A DNA stretch of 64,000 nt from CAYSCS01 sp964429695 (GCA_964429695.1 CAYSCS010000087.1:1-64000); one strand, 5' to 3'. Numbered from the stretch's first letter, positions 53,745 through 63,521 are shown. The notes: generated by a model not told the origin, from the letters alone. A program made the numbers and translations.

Positions 53745-54434
53745 ATGTGCGTTGTCCTTTTTTCAGGAGGAATAGATTCCACAACCGCCCTTTACTGGGC
53801 TCGGCAAAAGTTTAAAAGAACATATGCCTTGACTTTTGATTATGGACAGCGCCATCGGCTCGAAATTAAAATGGCTCGACTGATAACAAAAAAGCTTGAA
53901 ATTCCCCATAAAATATTGAGGATTGGGCTTGAAAATATCGGCGGATCATCACTAACTGATAGAAATATTCCTCTCGAAGAATACGATAATCTTAAAGAAA
54001 TAAGGGAAAAAATTCCCTCTACCTATGTCCCTTTTCGAAACGGAATATTTCTTGCTCTTGCAGCTGCCTGGGCAGAGACAAATGGCTTCAAGAAAATTAT
54101 ATGTGGTTTTAACTGGATTGATTCTCCACATTATCCCGATACGAGCTCAGAATTTGTGCAAGCCATGGAGAAAGCCATAAACTCAGGAACGAAATATGGA
54201 AAAGGGAGGGAAAGATTAAGAATAGTGGCTCCCTTCGTAAGCTGGAAAAAATCTAAGATAATCGAAGAAGGCCTTAATTTAGGAGCAGACTATTCACACT
54301 CTATTTCCTGTTATCAAGGAGAAGAAATCCCTTGTCAGAGATGTGCCGCATGTCTTATGAGAAAGAGAGCTTGGCAAGAAGCCGGGATACCTGATCCCCT
54401 TCTTGTCCGTCTTAAAAAAGAAGGGAAGCTATGA
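53745..54434 (+). CDS. queC: 7-cyano-7-deazaguanine synthase QueC
   Basis: 229 residues. Converts 7-carboxy-7-deazaguanine to preQ0 with ATP and ammonia. PP-loop SGGIDSTTALYWA, TFDYGQRH, and the Zn cluster CYQGEEIPCQRCAACLMR (four Cys). DSPHYPDTSSEFVQAMEKA is a further family block. ATG has AGAGG only two bases upstream, so translation may rely on the short leader. ATGA overlap with queD. Confidence 0.96.
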   Translation: MCVVLFSGGIDSTTALYWARQKFKRTYALTFDYGQRHRLEIKMARLITKKLEIPHKILRIGLENIGGSSLTDRNIPLEEYDNLKEIREKIPSTYVPFRNGIFLALAAAWAETNGFKKIICGFNWIDSPHYPDTSSEFVQAMEKAINSGTKYGKGRERLRIVAPFVSWKKSKIIEEGLNLGADYSHSISCYQGEEIPCQRCAACLMRKRAWQEAGIPDPLLVRLKKEGKL

Positions 54435-54778
54435 GCTGGATCCTAAGGGTGAGAGAAAAGTTTCAAGCCGCTCACTTCTTGAAAGACTACAGGGGAAAAT
54501 GCGAAAACATCCATGGACACACTTTTAAAGTAGAGGTCAAAATAAAAACATCAAAAATTGATAAAACAGGCATCACAATCGATTTTATGGAGATAAAAAA
54601 GAGGGTCAATGAAATTCTTCCCGACCATGCCCTTCTTAATGAAATCTATGATTTCAATCCTTCGGCCGAAAACCTTTCTCGCCACTTCTATTTCCAGCTG
54701 AAAAAATATTTCCCTGTGGTGGAAGTCACAGTATGGGAATCAGAGGATGCAGCAGCCACGTACTCTGAAGATATCTGA
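54431..54778 (+). CDS. queD: 6-carboxy-5,6,7,8-tetrahydropterin synthase QueD
   Basis: 115 residues. Zn enzyme: FQAAHFL, GKCENIHGHTF with the catalytic Cys and Zn His pair (CxxxHGH), DFMEIK, PDHALLNE and WESEDAAATY. GAAGGGAAGC before ATG. Overlaps queE by 32 bp, so the three que genes are tightly coupled. Confidence 0.96.
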   Translation: MSWILRVREKFQAAHFLKDYRGKCENIHGHTFKVEVKIKTSKIDKTGITIDFMEIKKRVNEILPDHALLNEIYDFNPSAENLSRHFYFQLKKYFPVVEVTVWESEDAAATYSEDI

Positions 54779-55376
54779 AATATTTCCATCTCTCCAGGGC
54801 GAAGGACTTCGTCAGGGAGAACCAACTCTTTTCATCCGCTTCTCCGGGTGCAATCTCCGTTGTCGGTTTTGCGACACAAAATACGCCTGGTCAGAGGGGA
54901 AGGAGCTTTCTGTAGAGGAAATATTCCAAAAAATAGAGAGTATAAACAAAAGACTTCCCACAAGATGGATCTGTTTTACGGGCGGTGAACCCCTCCTCCA
55001 GGACATAAAAAAATTAGCCCTCAGGCTCAAGAATCAAGGATTCAAGATTCAAGTCGAAACAAATGCCACTCTTTATCAGAATCTTCCTGTGGACTGGTAT
55101 TCTATAAGCCCCAAGCCAGAGCAATACTTCTATCATCCGCAATACCTGCTGAAGGCAAAAGAGGTCAAGGTAATCATAGTCAAGGATTTAAGAATGGAAG
55201 TAATCAGAAGGCTAAGGAAAGAATTCCCTGACAAAACTCCACTTCTCCTCCAGCCTCAAGGAAATAGAAAATGGAGCATAAGACTGGGATTAAAAATATT
55301 AAAAAAATCCGCAGAAGAAGGGCTTGAAAACATTCGACTCTCTCTTCAGTTGCACAGAATGGTCGGTATTCGCTGA
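54747..55376 (+). CDS. queE: 7-carboxy-7-deazaguanine synthase QueE (radical SAM)
   Basis: 209 residues. FPSLQGEGLRQGEPTLFIRF then CNLRCRFCDT (CxxxCxxC with 4Fe-4S), FTGGEPLLQ and QVETNAT, SPKPEQ. Catalyses ring contraction of carboxytetrahydropterin. Short version of the family. The chosen ATG is within queD; no better start lies nearer the LKISEIF beginning. Confidence 0.95.
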   Translation: MQQPRTLKISEIFPSLQGEGLRQGEPTLFIRFSGCNLRCRFCDTKYAWSEGKELSVEEIFQKIESINKRLPTRWICFTGGEPLLQDIKKLALRLKNQGFKIQVETNATLYQNLPVDWYSISPKPEQYFYHPQYLLKAKEVKVIIVKDLRMEVIRRLRKEFPDKTPLLLQPQGNRKWSIRLGLKILKKSAEEGLENIRLSLQLHRMVGIR

Positions 55377-55493
55377 AGATAATTCTGAGTTTTCTATATC
55401 TTACCTCTCTTGCTCCAGAGATAGAGCTTGCTCCTCCTTGTGTCTTTTGAAAATCAATTGAGAAAAGGAGAGATTTCTGGTAGTTAATAAATA

Positions 55494-57905
55494 ATGCCAG
55501 CGGTCTTGAAAAAGGAGAATTCTTCAGGCAAAAGAGATTTCTTCTTTTTTATGATATTTTTTGTATTTTTTCTGATTCTGTTTAAGAATTTTTTTTTCAC
55601 TGAAAACATTTTCTTTGAAAGAGACTCTACCTCTCTCGAAATTCCCACAAGACTCCTCTGCAAAATGCTTCTCAAGCAAGGTAATTTCGCTCTCTGGACA
55701 GATGCACACGGAAATGGACAACCTTTTTTGGCTAACCCTAAAAACTGTGTTCTTTATCCAACCACTTTCCTCTACTTAATTCTGCCCTTCCTCCTTGCCT
55801 ATAAACTCCATTATCTCCTCCACGTCTTGGGTGCATGGAGCGGACTCTACTTCTTTGGCAAGTCCTGGAAATTTTCATCCAAAACCTCATTCTTTGTGGC
55901 TACCACTTTTATCTCAAGCGGTATCTTCCTCTCTTCCTTTGAATTCTACAATCACATTGCCTCTTTGTGTTGGATGTTCTGGATTCTCCTTTTCATAAAA
56001 AAGGAAACAAAAAATTCATTTCTTCGCCTGATAATACTTTCCTTTCTCTGGGCTTTCCTCCTTCTTTCTGGAACTCCTTATGTGGCAGTGCTTACCGTTA
56101 TCTTCGGGTTCTTTCAATCTTTACTACTTCGGGGAAGAAGAAAAAAGATGCTCTTCCTCTTTGCTTCCCCCTTAATTCTCTCCCTCTTCATCGCTTCTGC
56201 CCAACTCCTTCCCTCTGCAGAGCTATTGCTGAGAAGTGACAGAGAATCTCTTGAACCTTCCCTCTGGTCTCTTGAGCCAATCCAGCTCTTGAATTTAATC
56301 TTCCCTTCCTTCCTCGGCGATGACCGAAGCCCTAACAATAAAGATTATTGGGGCAGTCATCTTTTCGATAAATCATATCCCCTGTATTACAGCCTCTATT
56401 CTGGAATTGGGGTAGTAATCCTCTTTTTCTTCGGGATTAAAAGACCTTGGACAAAAAATCAGCACCTCCTCCTCACTTGGCTTTTCATCTCTCTCCTTTT
56501 ATCTGCAGGAAAATATTTTCCTCTTTATGCAATTCTCAAGCCATTTCCTCCTTTCTCCACGATAAGATATCCAGTGAAATATCTTATGGGCTCAATTTTT
56601 TGTATGTGTATGATATCTGGTGCAGGCTTTGAAAATCTCTTCGTCATCCAAAAGGTGAAGAAAAAAACCGCCTCAATCCCTTTAACCTTATCCCTTGGAG
56701 CGCTGCTTTTGTATTTATTTATTAAAAAAAAACTTATCTCCAAGCTTGTGGAGTTCTTCGTGATAGACTCTGAAGATTCAGCTCAAAAACTCAGTCAATC
56801 TCTAGAACATGGGCTTCTTCTCTCGCTCTTGCTATCTCTACTCTTGCTGCTTTTTTTCATCCTTAAAAAGGTGAGAAAACAGATCCTCTGGACATTCATT
56901 GCTCTTGTTATTTTAGACCTTGGTCTTATGAACATGAACATAAACCCTGTTACCTCTTTTGCATTTTTCAAAAAGCCCCTGTTTATTGAAAAACAGAATG
57001 CTCCTTTGAGAATTCATAGAGAAGATTATTCTCCTTATAACCTTAGAAAAGAAATTCAAAGCGGGCTACGTTTCAGCAATTATTTAAGAGAGAGCATCTT
57101 CCCCTTTACGGGTTTAGGAATTAATGTACATTATCTTTACAACAAAGACTTCTATGGCCTCTACTCAAAGGAATACAACACAATCTCAAATTATCTAAGG
57201 AACTGCAAAAACGAGGATTTTTTGAAGATCTTAGAAGATTCCCTTTGCGATTATTACATCACCCATCATCCTCGAGCAGGACTTCCCGCAGAAAAGATTA
57301 AAGTCGAAGGCTACGATGTTTATTTCCAAAAAATACAAAAAAAGGGTAAGCCTTCTTACCTTGTCTATGAAACAATTAACTCAAAATCTCTTGAAGAAAC
57401 CCTGAAGACTTTTCTGAAAGGAGATTTTACCCCAGAAGAAAAAGCCATCGTGAGGGGAAATACCCCATTACTGACAAAAACGAGTAGCAAAAACTCCTGG
57501 AGCCTGGAAGTTGTAGAAGAAGAACAAGGGAAGAGTAAATATTCGATTCAAACTTCAGCAGAGGCTGTTCTTGTCGTCCGGGGGAACTATTTTCCTGGAT
57601 GGAAAGCTAAGATAGACGGAAAAAAAACTAGGATTTTCCCCATAAATCTCACCTCGAAGGGAGTAATTATTCCTAGGGGAAGACATGAAGTACGGCTAGA
57701 ATATTTCCCCTCGAGTTTTTTATACGGCTCACTGCTTAGTATTCTTTCGCTTGTGGCGCTTACTGTTTCTTCTTTATTTTTACCGAAAAAAGTTAAAAGT
57801 ATGAATCTTTCGCAAAAATTCTCAAGGCTACTTTCTTATAAATCTTTTCTTCTCAAATCTTCTTCAAGCCTTAAATTCAAAAGGAAATATTTTCCTCATA
57901 CATAG
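55494..57905 (+). CDS. YfhO-family polytopic membrane protein
   Basis: 803 residues. About 12-13 membrane helices with a large external part (about 500-740) and a final helix. ERDSTSLEIPTRLL is the usual first-loop block, with Asp for lipid-sugar binding. The ending GNYFPGWKAKIDGKK and GRHEVRLEYFPSSF are the YfhO signature. YfhO proteins are GT-C-like enzymes that help glycosylate teichoic or lipid-linked acceptors. Follows queE after 117 bp; ATG has no clear ribosome site. Confidence 0.85.
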   Translation: MPAVLKKENSSGKRDFFFFMIFFVFFLILFKNFFFTENIFFERDSTSLEIPTRLLCKMLLKQGNFALWTDAHGNGQPFLANPKNCVLYPTTFLYLILPFLLAYKLHYLLHVLGAWSGLYFFGKSWKFSSKTSFFVATTFISSGIFLSSFEFYNHIASLCWMFWILLFIKKETKNSFLRLIILSFLWAFLLLSGTPYVAVLTVIFGFFQSLLLRGRRKKMLFLFASPLILSLFIASAQLLPSAELLLRSDRESLEPSLWSLEPIQLLNLIFPSFLGDDRSPNNKDYWGSHLFDKSYPLYYSLYSGIGVVILFFFGIKRPWTKNQHLLLTWLFISLLLSAGKYFPLYAILKPFPPFSTIRYPVKYLMGSIFCMCMISGAGFENLFVIQKVKKKTASIPLTLSLGALLLYLFIKKKLISKLVEFFVIDSEDSAQKLSQSLEHGLLLSLLLSLLLLLFFILKKVRKQILWTFIALVILDLGLMNMNINPVTSFAFFKKPLFIEKQNAPLRIHREDYSPYNLRKEIQSGLRFSNYLRESIFPFTGLGINVHYLYNKDFYGLYSKEYNTISNYLRNCKNEDFLKILEDSLCDYYITHHPRAGLPAEKIKVEGYDVYFQKIQKKGKPSYLVYETINSKSLEETLKTFLKGDFTPEEKAIVRGNTPLLTKTSSKNSWSLEVVEEEQGKSKYSIQTSAEAVLVVRGNYFPGWKAKIDGKKTRIFPINLTSKGVIIPRGRHEVRLEYFPSSFLYGSLLSILSLVALTVSSLFLPKKVKSMNLSQKFSRLLSYKSFLLKSSSSLKFKRKYFPHT

Positions 57906-57921
57906 AAATTGAGGGTTCAGA

Positions 57922-58119
57922 ATGCATTTTCATAAAAACAAGAAGAACCGAGAAATGAATAGCTTTTTTTATCCATCGGAGTCTCAACAATCTTCAGTTA
58001 GATTGATTCGATCTTTCTCAATTTCCCCTTTTCTTTTCAAAATTTTAGCCTCTATTCAGAAGCTCTTACCTCATCTTAAGCAGATGCTTATATTTTATAT
58101 GAGAGAAAGTTTCAAATAA
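57922..58119 (+). CDS. Possible small protein between two membrane-protein genes
   Basis: 65 residues, ATG with GAGGG seven bases upstream, TAA one base before the ATG of the next gene. Sequence is Ser/Phe/Lys-rich with no domain. The good ribosome site and abutment with the next start suggest coupling; composition suggests it could equally be non-coding. Not recognised. Confidence 0.3.
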   Translation: MHFHKNKKNREMNSFFYPSESQQSSVRLIRSFSISPFLFKILASIQKLLPHLKQMLIFYMRESFK

Positions 58120-58120
58120 A

Positions 58121-59758
58121 ATGAATCCAAAAAATCAAAATTTCCTCAAAAAGAAGAAGATAGGTACATATCTTCCTCTTCTCATTACCTTGATCGCTTT
58201 CACTATGATTATCTTAACCTGCTTCTTTGTCTCCTTGAATCTTACTGAAGGAAAATTCATCTATCCTTTTGACGACACTTACATCCATCTCACCATGGCA
58301 AGAAATCTCTCCGAGTACGGAATATGGGGAGTAGAAAGGGAGCGTTTCACATCAACCTCATCCTCTCTTTTATGGACTTCACTTCTTTCTGCGTTGAATC
58401 TTCTTCTTGGTGAAAATGAGATGATTGCCCTTTTTTTGAGCATAAGCTTTTCTTTCCTCCTCCTCTTTTGGGTCTTTCTTATTCTCAAAAAAAAGGCCTT
58501 CCCTCTTCCACTTCCTTTAATAATCCTATTCTCCATTATTTTCTTTGCCCCCCTTCCTGCAATTTCGATGAGTGGACTAGAACATGCTGCACACACGCTT
58601 TTTGCTGTTGCCTTCTCATATTCTTGCGCAGATGCTCTCCATAAGAGAGTAATTTCTGGCTCTTCTAAAATAGTTCTTCTCTCCCTGGCTCTTCTCTTAA
58701 CTTTAACGAGATATGAAGGTATTTTTTTAGTCTTTATCACAGGATTGTTATTCATCCTGAGGAAGAGGCCTCGCTACGCCTTTCTACTCTGGGAAGCATG
58801 CGCTCTTCCCATAGGTTTTTACGGGCTCCTTTCTCTTTCCAAGGGGTGGTATTTCTTTCCCAATTCAGTCTTCCTTAAAGGCAATTCTCCTCATTTTTTT
58901 TCGTGGAGAATCCTTCTCAAAGATTTAATTAAGCCCTGGGAACAGTTTCTATTTAACCCCCATTTAAGCCTTTTGATTCTATCTTCCTTTCTAATCATCA
59001 TCATTCTCTGGTCAAAAAACCGCTCTCTGTGGCACTCTCCTCTGTTGATGAATTTAATTTTTTCAGGAACCTCTCTTCTCCATATCCAGTTTGCGCGTGT
59101 CGGTCTCATCTTCAGGTATGAAGCCTATTTAATAGTCCTTGGAATTTTAGCGATCTCATTCGCCTTGGTTAAGTCTCTCCCCTCAGAGTTCAAGATTTCA
59201 GCCACTGACAAAAGATTCGGGCTAAAAAACATGGGACTATTTTTTTTAATCCTGGTGACAATTATTTATCTCCTGGTGAGGGGGATTTTGATAATGGCAA
59301 AAATTCCTCGAGCATCCAAGAATATCTTCGAACAGCAATATCAGATGAGTCTTTTCCTCAAAGAATTTTACCCCGAAGAGAGAATTGCTGCCAACGACAT
59401 CGGCGCAATCTCCTATTTCGGGAATGTTCGCTGCCTTGACCTCTGGGGACTGGCAACATTAGAAGTAGCCCGCGCAAAAAGAAAAGGGATTTACGGCCCT
59501 CATTTCATTCGCCAACTCGCAAGAACAAACAAGGTCAAAGTAGCGGTAGTCTACGATTCCTGGTATCTTGAATACGGCGGCCTTCCTCCTGAATGGGTGA
59601 GGGTGGAAAAATGGAGAATCCCCGACAATGTCATCTGCGGGGACGAATCTGTTTATTTCTATGCCACTGAGCCACAAGAAGAGGAAAGGTTGAGAAAAAA
59701 TCTCGAGAAATTCTCAAATAAGCTGCCTGAGGATGTGGAAAGGAAGATATATTATTAA
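58121..59758 (+). CDS. GT-C-type glycosyltransferase, polytopic membrane protein
   Basis: 545 residues. About ten membrane helices. First external loop YPFDDTYIHLTMARNLSEYG carries the DD motif of GT-C enzymes, in the form seen in arabinofuranosyl- and related transferases (FDDAYI-like). A soluble C-terminal part (about 425-545) includes ANDIGAISYFG and DLWGLATLEVARA. Probably uses a polyprenyl-phosphate sugar. The UbiA-type phosphoribosyltransferase gene 1.1 kb away, on the other strand, would make such a donor. The stop abuts that of the DUF362 gene. Confidence 0.8.
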   Translation: MNPKNQNFLKKKKIGTYLPLLITLIAFTMIILTCFFVSLNLTEGKFIYPFDDTYIHLTMARNLSEYGIWGVERERFTSTSSSLLWTSLLSALNLLLGENEMIALFLSISFSFLLLFWVFLILKKKAFPLPLPLIILFSIIFFAPLPAISMSGLEHAAHTLFAVAFSYSCADALHKRVISGSSKIVLLSLALLLTLTRYEGIFLVFITGLLFILRKRPRYAFLLWEACALPIGFYGLLSLSKGWYFFPNSVFLKGNSPHFFSWRILLKDLIKPWEQFLFNPHLSLLILSSFLIIIILWSKNRSLWHSPLLMNLIFSGTSLLHIQFARVGLIFRYEAYLIVLGILAISFALVKSLPSEFKISATDKRFGLKNMGLFFLILVTIIYLLVRGILIMAKIPRASKNIFEQQYQMSLFLKEFYPEERIAANDIGAISYFGNVRCLDLWGLATLEVARAKRKGIYGPHFIRQLARTNKVKVAVVYDSWYLEYGGLPPEWVRVEKWRIPDNVICGDESVYFYATEPQEEERLRKNLEKFSNKLPEDVERKIYY

Positions 59759-60835
59759 TTAATATTTTTTCCATAACTTGCCCCACTCTGTCTTCATGAA
59801 CTTTCTAATCCTTAACTTCCCAATTGTAGGATACCAAAGCCAGTCATGGTAGATGTTGCTGGCTAAAGGAGCCCAAACCACAATAGGGGAACGGAGCAAA
59901 AGCCCCTCTAAACAGCTGAGTAATCCTTTCCTTAACATCTGGTCTCCCCAGATTACAGGGCTTCTCTTTACCTTAAATCCAAAATTAAGGGAAGAAATGT
60001 CCTCGCCGATTATTTCTACTTCCCTCAAATCACCAACTCCGAGTCCCATTTCATGTGCCATACGGATATAAGGAATCTGCAACGGCTCAAACCCCATTAT
60101 TTTTGCCGCTACAGAATCAATTGCCACTGAATCTCCGCTAGAAAGAATAAGATTATGAATTTTCGGCACCATCGTCCTCGGTCCTGCCCCATCCCCGCAG
60201 ACTGTTCCATCCATAATTGCGAAAACTCCTGGATGGAGTTCCTTCTGCATCAACAACAGGTCTACTAGAACCTCATGGATGTACTTATGGGCATAGTGCC
60301 TTATTTCCTTGAGAAGCCCTCCAAAGGCATTTTTTATTGCTCCTGTGGTAAGCGAATGACCATGAGTCTTCATCGTTGGCAGATGGATTATATTTTTCCC
60401 GATAAACATCCTGGGTATTTCTATCCCCTGGGAAAAAACCTGGTTCAGCTTGAGCAACTTAGAACTGAATTCATATCTTATCCATTCCACCTCAGTGAGA
60501 GGAATGAACTTCAACCCATATTTTTGGAAGATAAGGTCCCATTTGTTGTTTTTTGCTCCTTTCCACGGGTCGGTGACCACAGTTTTATTCTCGATTGGGA
60601 TTAATCTTTCTTTGGGGTAGCCATCTTCAAGCATGGTCTTTATAACTCCTTCTAGCTGCCAGGGCTGGGTGGAACATGAAGGAAAATACTTCGTCCAGGA
60701 AAGGTTGAGCTTTATCAGAGTTTCCTTTTCTAAAGAAATAAAACTTTTATAATCGGCAAGATGCATGAGCTTACAATAATCCTCAACCACATTCTCTGCT
60801 GAGGTTTTGAGAACAACTACTCTTGCCCGAGACAT
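59759..60835 (-). CDS. DUF362 family protein
   Basis: 358 residues. DUF362 blocks: VVVLKTSAENVVEDY, IKLNLSWTKYFPSCSTQPWQ, NIIHLPTMKTHGHSLTTGAIKNAFGG and GTVCGDGAGPRT. No CxxCxxC ferredoxin motif, unlike many DUF362 proteins. Function is unknown for the family. Only 4 bp after the UbiA gene, so co-transcribed with it. Confidence 0.85.
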   Translation of the reverse strand: MSRARVVVLKTSAENVVEDYCKLMHLADYKSFISLEKETLIKLNLSWTKYFPSCSTQPWQLEGVIKTMLEDGYPKERLIPIENKTVVTDPWKGAKNNKWDLIFQKYGLKFIPLTEVEWIRYEFSSKLLKLNQVFSQGIEIPRMFIGKNIIHLPTMKTHGHSLTTGAIKNAFGGLLKEIRHYAHKYIHEVLVDLLLMQKELHPGVFAIMDGTVCGDGAGPRTMVPKIHNLILSSGDSVAIDSVAAKIMGFEPLQIPYIRMAHEMGLGVGDLREVEIIGEDISSLNFGFKVKRSPVIWGDQMLRKGLLSCLEGLLLRSPIVVWAPLASNIYHDWLWYPTIGKLRIRKFMKTEWGKLWKKY

Positions 60836-60839
60836 CTCT

Positions 60840-61718
60840 TTACCATTTTACATAAAGAATAATGACTACAGAAACAATCCAGAGAAAGATGTCAACCAGC
60901 AAAGGCTTATCTTTGATTATCAAGGCCTCAGGACTTCCTCCCTCATACCTCTGGTGAATGAGATAAAGATAACGAAATATGCCATAGAGGACGAAAGGAA
61001 CGGTGAAGATGAGGTTTTTAGTCTGGAATTTGGCCACTGTTTCTTCAGAAATTGTGTAAAGACAATAAGAAATGAGGGTAGAAGCAGTAACCACTGCTAT
61101 CATCTGATCGAGGAGATAAGGATTGTAGTGAGCAAGTATCGGGCGATGATTGCTGGCATTCTCTTCAAGAAGAATTATTTCATGCCTCCTCTTACTCATG
61201 GCTAGAAAAAGAGAAAGGAGAATAGTGCAGATTAGAAGCCAGGAGGAAAGTGAGACTTCAATGGCAACCCCCCCTGCTACAACACGAATGAGAAATCCTG
61301 CTGCAATCACGAAGACATCCACGATGAGAACATGTTTGAGCCAGAAAGAATAGAGGAGCTGAATGACAAAGTAGATAAAAACGCTTAAGAGGAAAACAGG
61401 ATTCAAGATGGAAGCAAGGGCAAAACCAAGAATACTCAAGATGAAAAAGGAAGCGAGGGCATGCTCTTTCCTGAGGCTACCGGAAGCAAGAGGCCGCCTT
61501 GACTTTAGAGGATGGAGCTTATCCTCCTCAATATCTTTGATATCATTCAGGATATATACAGCCCCGGAGAGAAGGCAAAAAGAGACGAAGGAAAAAATGG
61601 CTTTCAACAAGAGCTGAAAATCAAACACATTCTTGGAAAAGATTAGCGGAGCAAAAATGAAAAGATTCTTCACCCACTGCCGGGGACGCATCGATTTTAT
61701 AATGTTGATGACTATCAT
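60840..61718 (-). CDS. UbiA-family polyprenyl-phosphate phosphoribosyltransferase (DPPR-synthase-like)
   Basis: 292 residues, nine membrane helices. SMRPRQWVKNLFIFAPLIF at the start and NDIKDIEEDKLHPLKSRRP (NDxxDxxxDxxHPxKxxRP) are the marks of decaprenyl-phosphate 5-phosphoribosyltransferases, distinct from UbiA prenyltransferases of quinone synthesis. It would make polyprenyl-phosphoryl ribose phosphate, a donor for pentofuranosyl transfer. Neighbours: DUF362 downstream and a GT-C on the other strand. Confidence 0.88.
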   Translation of the reverse strand: MIVINIIKSMRPRQWVKNLFIFAPLIFSKNVFDFQLLLKAIFSFVSFCLLSGAVYILNDIKDIEEDKLHPLKSRRPLASGSLRKEHALASFFILSILGFALASILNPVFLLSVFIYFVIQLLYSFWLKHVLIVDVFVIAAGFLIRVVAGGVAIEVSLSSWLLICTILLSLFLAMSKRRHEIILLEENASNHRPILAHYNPYLLDQMIAVVTASTLISYCLYTISEETVAKFQTKNLIFTVPFVLYGIFRYLYLIHQRYEGGSPEALIIKDKPLLVDIFLWIVSVVIILYVKW

Positions 61719-62114
61719 TTTAGCTGAACTTTTTATACCCTTTTTCTTAAGCTAAATCAATTCTCCACGAGGAGTAAAAGTTAAAGATAAAGCCTTATTC
61801 TTCCCTCTCAGGTTTTTTCTGAAATTCGCTCTCCTCCATAATTTAAGGTCCTCCTCTCCTTACCATAAGCAAGTAATCAGGCTTCCCCCCTTCCAGGAGA
61901 GACGACTCTTTATAAATCATGGACGCTTCTCTTTAAAAATTAAACTCCCCTTTCTTTTTAAGGCGCGATTCAAACGAGCCTTTTTTAAAATTCTGGGCTT
62001 CATTTGGCTCTAGGAAACTTCTCCAGCTTAAATTAAGCTCGAATTAAGGTATCCAAACCTTCAATGAAGCTGATAAAAATGAGGGGGAAAAAAAGCCATA
62101 TGAAATTTCTCATC
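61719..62114. other. Intergenic gap with a hairpin and no gene
   Basis: About 395 bp between the EamA stop and the UbiA start, both minus strand. AAGGC (61960-61964) and GCCTT (61978-61982) form a weak hairpin followed by a T-run on the + strand, where no gene is present upstream. The UbiA promoter probably lies here. No RNA family recognised. Confidence 0.5.
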
Positions 62115-63053
62115 CTACACTCCCGCTCCGAACTGACTCGAATTTAATTTTCTCAAGAAAAGACGGTAACCGGAGCGAGTGAAATAAACGCCGATAAAGA
62201 TGGTCAAGGCTCCGCATATTTGTAAAAAAGATATCGACTCAGCGAGAAAAATATGGGCAAAAAAGACAGCAAAAACAGGAGTCATATAATTATAAATCGC
62301 TGTCTTGCTGTTCCCGATTCTCTTTACAGATGAATACCAGGCAAGATATCCAAAAACCAGGGCCAGAAGAAAAGAATAGATGAGAGCTGCCCAGCTTGCA
62401 AATGAAATATCTTTAGAAATAGTTTTGTGAAAATCTCCCTTACAGAAGGGAAGATAAAAGAGAGTCCCGATAGACAGGGTCAAAGCAGATAATTTAAGAG
62501 GAGACATCTTTTCTAAAAGAGGCTTGGCATAAACAGTATAAAGAGCCCAGCATAAGTTACCTCCAAGAATCAACAATTCTCCCCTGACGCTTTTCTGTTG
62601 AAATCCAATTTCGCGGTGATTACTGAGGGCTACGAGATAAAATCCTATAAAACTCAGCAGGATTCCCAGCCACCCTGCCCAGTGAATCTTCTCCTGGCCG
62701 CTTATGGAACTCAGAATAGCCACAAAAATGGGACTCATCGACATTACCAGCGAAGTGTTGGAGGCAGTACTCAGGTTGATACCATGGATGAAGAGAAGCT
62801 GGTAAACAGTATTTCCTACTATTCCCAGGAATATAATGGGCAAAATCTGAACTTTCTCCAGAGAAATTTTTTCTTTCTTTAAAAAAAGAAGTGCCATCAG
62901 GAACAAGGAAGCAAGCAACATTCGCAATCCGTTGAAACCTAAAGGTGCAAATTCCCTCAGAGCAAATTTGACCAGAGAGAAATTCATCGCCCAGGTTAAA
63001 ATAGAAAATATCATCAATATGTCTGTGAGTCCAAATTTATTGTGGTTGTTCAT
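62115..63053 (-). CDS. EamA/DMT-family transporter
   Basis: 312 residues, ten membrane helices in two EamA halves (about 12-145 and 160-295). First-half ILTWAMNFSLVKFALREF and second-half GNLCWALYTVYAKPLL are the two inner copies of the motif. Drug/metabolite transporter superfamily; substrate cannot be told. 63 bp after queF and in the same direction, so probably co-transcribed. Confidence 0.92.
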   Translation of the reverse strand: MNNHNKFGLTDILMIFSILTWAMNFSLVKFALREFAPLGFNGLRMLLASLFLMALLFLKKEKISLEKVQILPIIFLGIVGNTVYQLLFIHGINLSTASNTSLVMSMSPIFVAILSSISGQEKIHWAGWLGILLSFIGFYLVALSNHREIGFQQKSVRGELLILGGNLCWALYTVYAKPLLEKMSPLKLSALTLSIGTLFYLPFCKGDFHKTISKDISFASWAALIYSFLLALVFGYLAWYSSVKRIGNSKTAIYNYMTPVFAVFFAHIFLAESISFLQICGALTIFIGVYFTRSGYRLFLRKLNSSQFGAGV

Positions 63054-63116
63054 TCTTCGTGATTTTTCTTCTAGTCTTATGGTGATTTTATAGATAGGCT
63101 TAAAATAAAATACTGT

Positions 63117-63521
63117 TCATCTATCCTTGTTTCTTCCTTTTGAGCGTGGATAATGTGCCTCCACAAAAGATTTTATTCCTCCTCGCGGATTAAACTCTCC
63201 TGTGACAACCGCTCTTACAGGTTGACAGGCTTTCACCACGTCTTCCAGGATGCGGTTGACTACATTTTCATAGAAAATCCCCAAATTGCGGTAAGCCAAG
63301 ATGTACATTTTGAGTGACTTTAGCTCCAAACATTTTTTATAGGGAACATAGCGGATAACAATCGTCCCGTGATCGGGGAGCCCTGTCTTGGGACAGAGTG
63401 AGGTAAATTCCGGGATTTCTATTTTAACCTCATAATCTGGAAACTGATTGGGAAAGGTTTCTATTTCCGGTAGCTTCTCACTGAGTCCTGCCTTAGCTTC
63501 TTTCTCACTCATTCGCGGCAT
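63117..63521 (-). CDS. queF: NADPH-dependent preQ0 reductase QueF
   Basis: 134 residues, the short single-domain form. Reduces preQ0 to preQ1. FTSLCPKTGLPDHG has the catalytic Cys and nearby Asp; the motif CLELKSLKMYILAYRN is the QueF substrate block. GAGGGAAAGAG before ATG. It stands about 7.7 kb from queCDE. No preQ1 riboswitch is seen in its short leader. Confidence 0.96.
   Translation of the reverse strand: MPRMSEKEAKAGLSEKLPEIETFPNQFPDYEVKIEIPEFTSLCPKTGLPDHGTIVIRYVPYKKCLELKSLKMYILAYRNLGIFYENVVNRILEDVVKACQPVRAVVTGEFNPRGGIKSFVEAHYPRSKGRNKDR

Noticed and set aside
61960..61986. Rho-independent terminator on the + strand
   Set aside because: The stem is only five pairs with a 13-base loop, and there is no + strand gene upstream for it to end.
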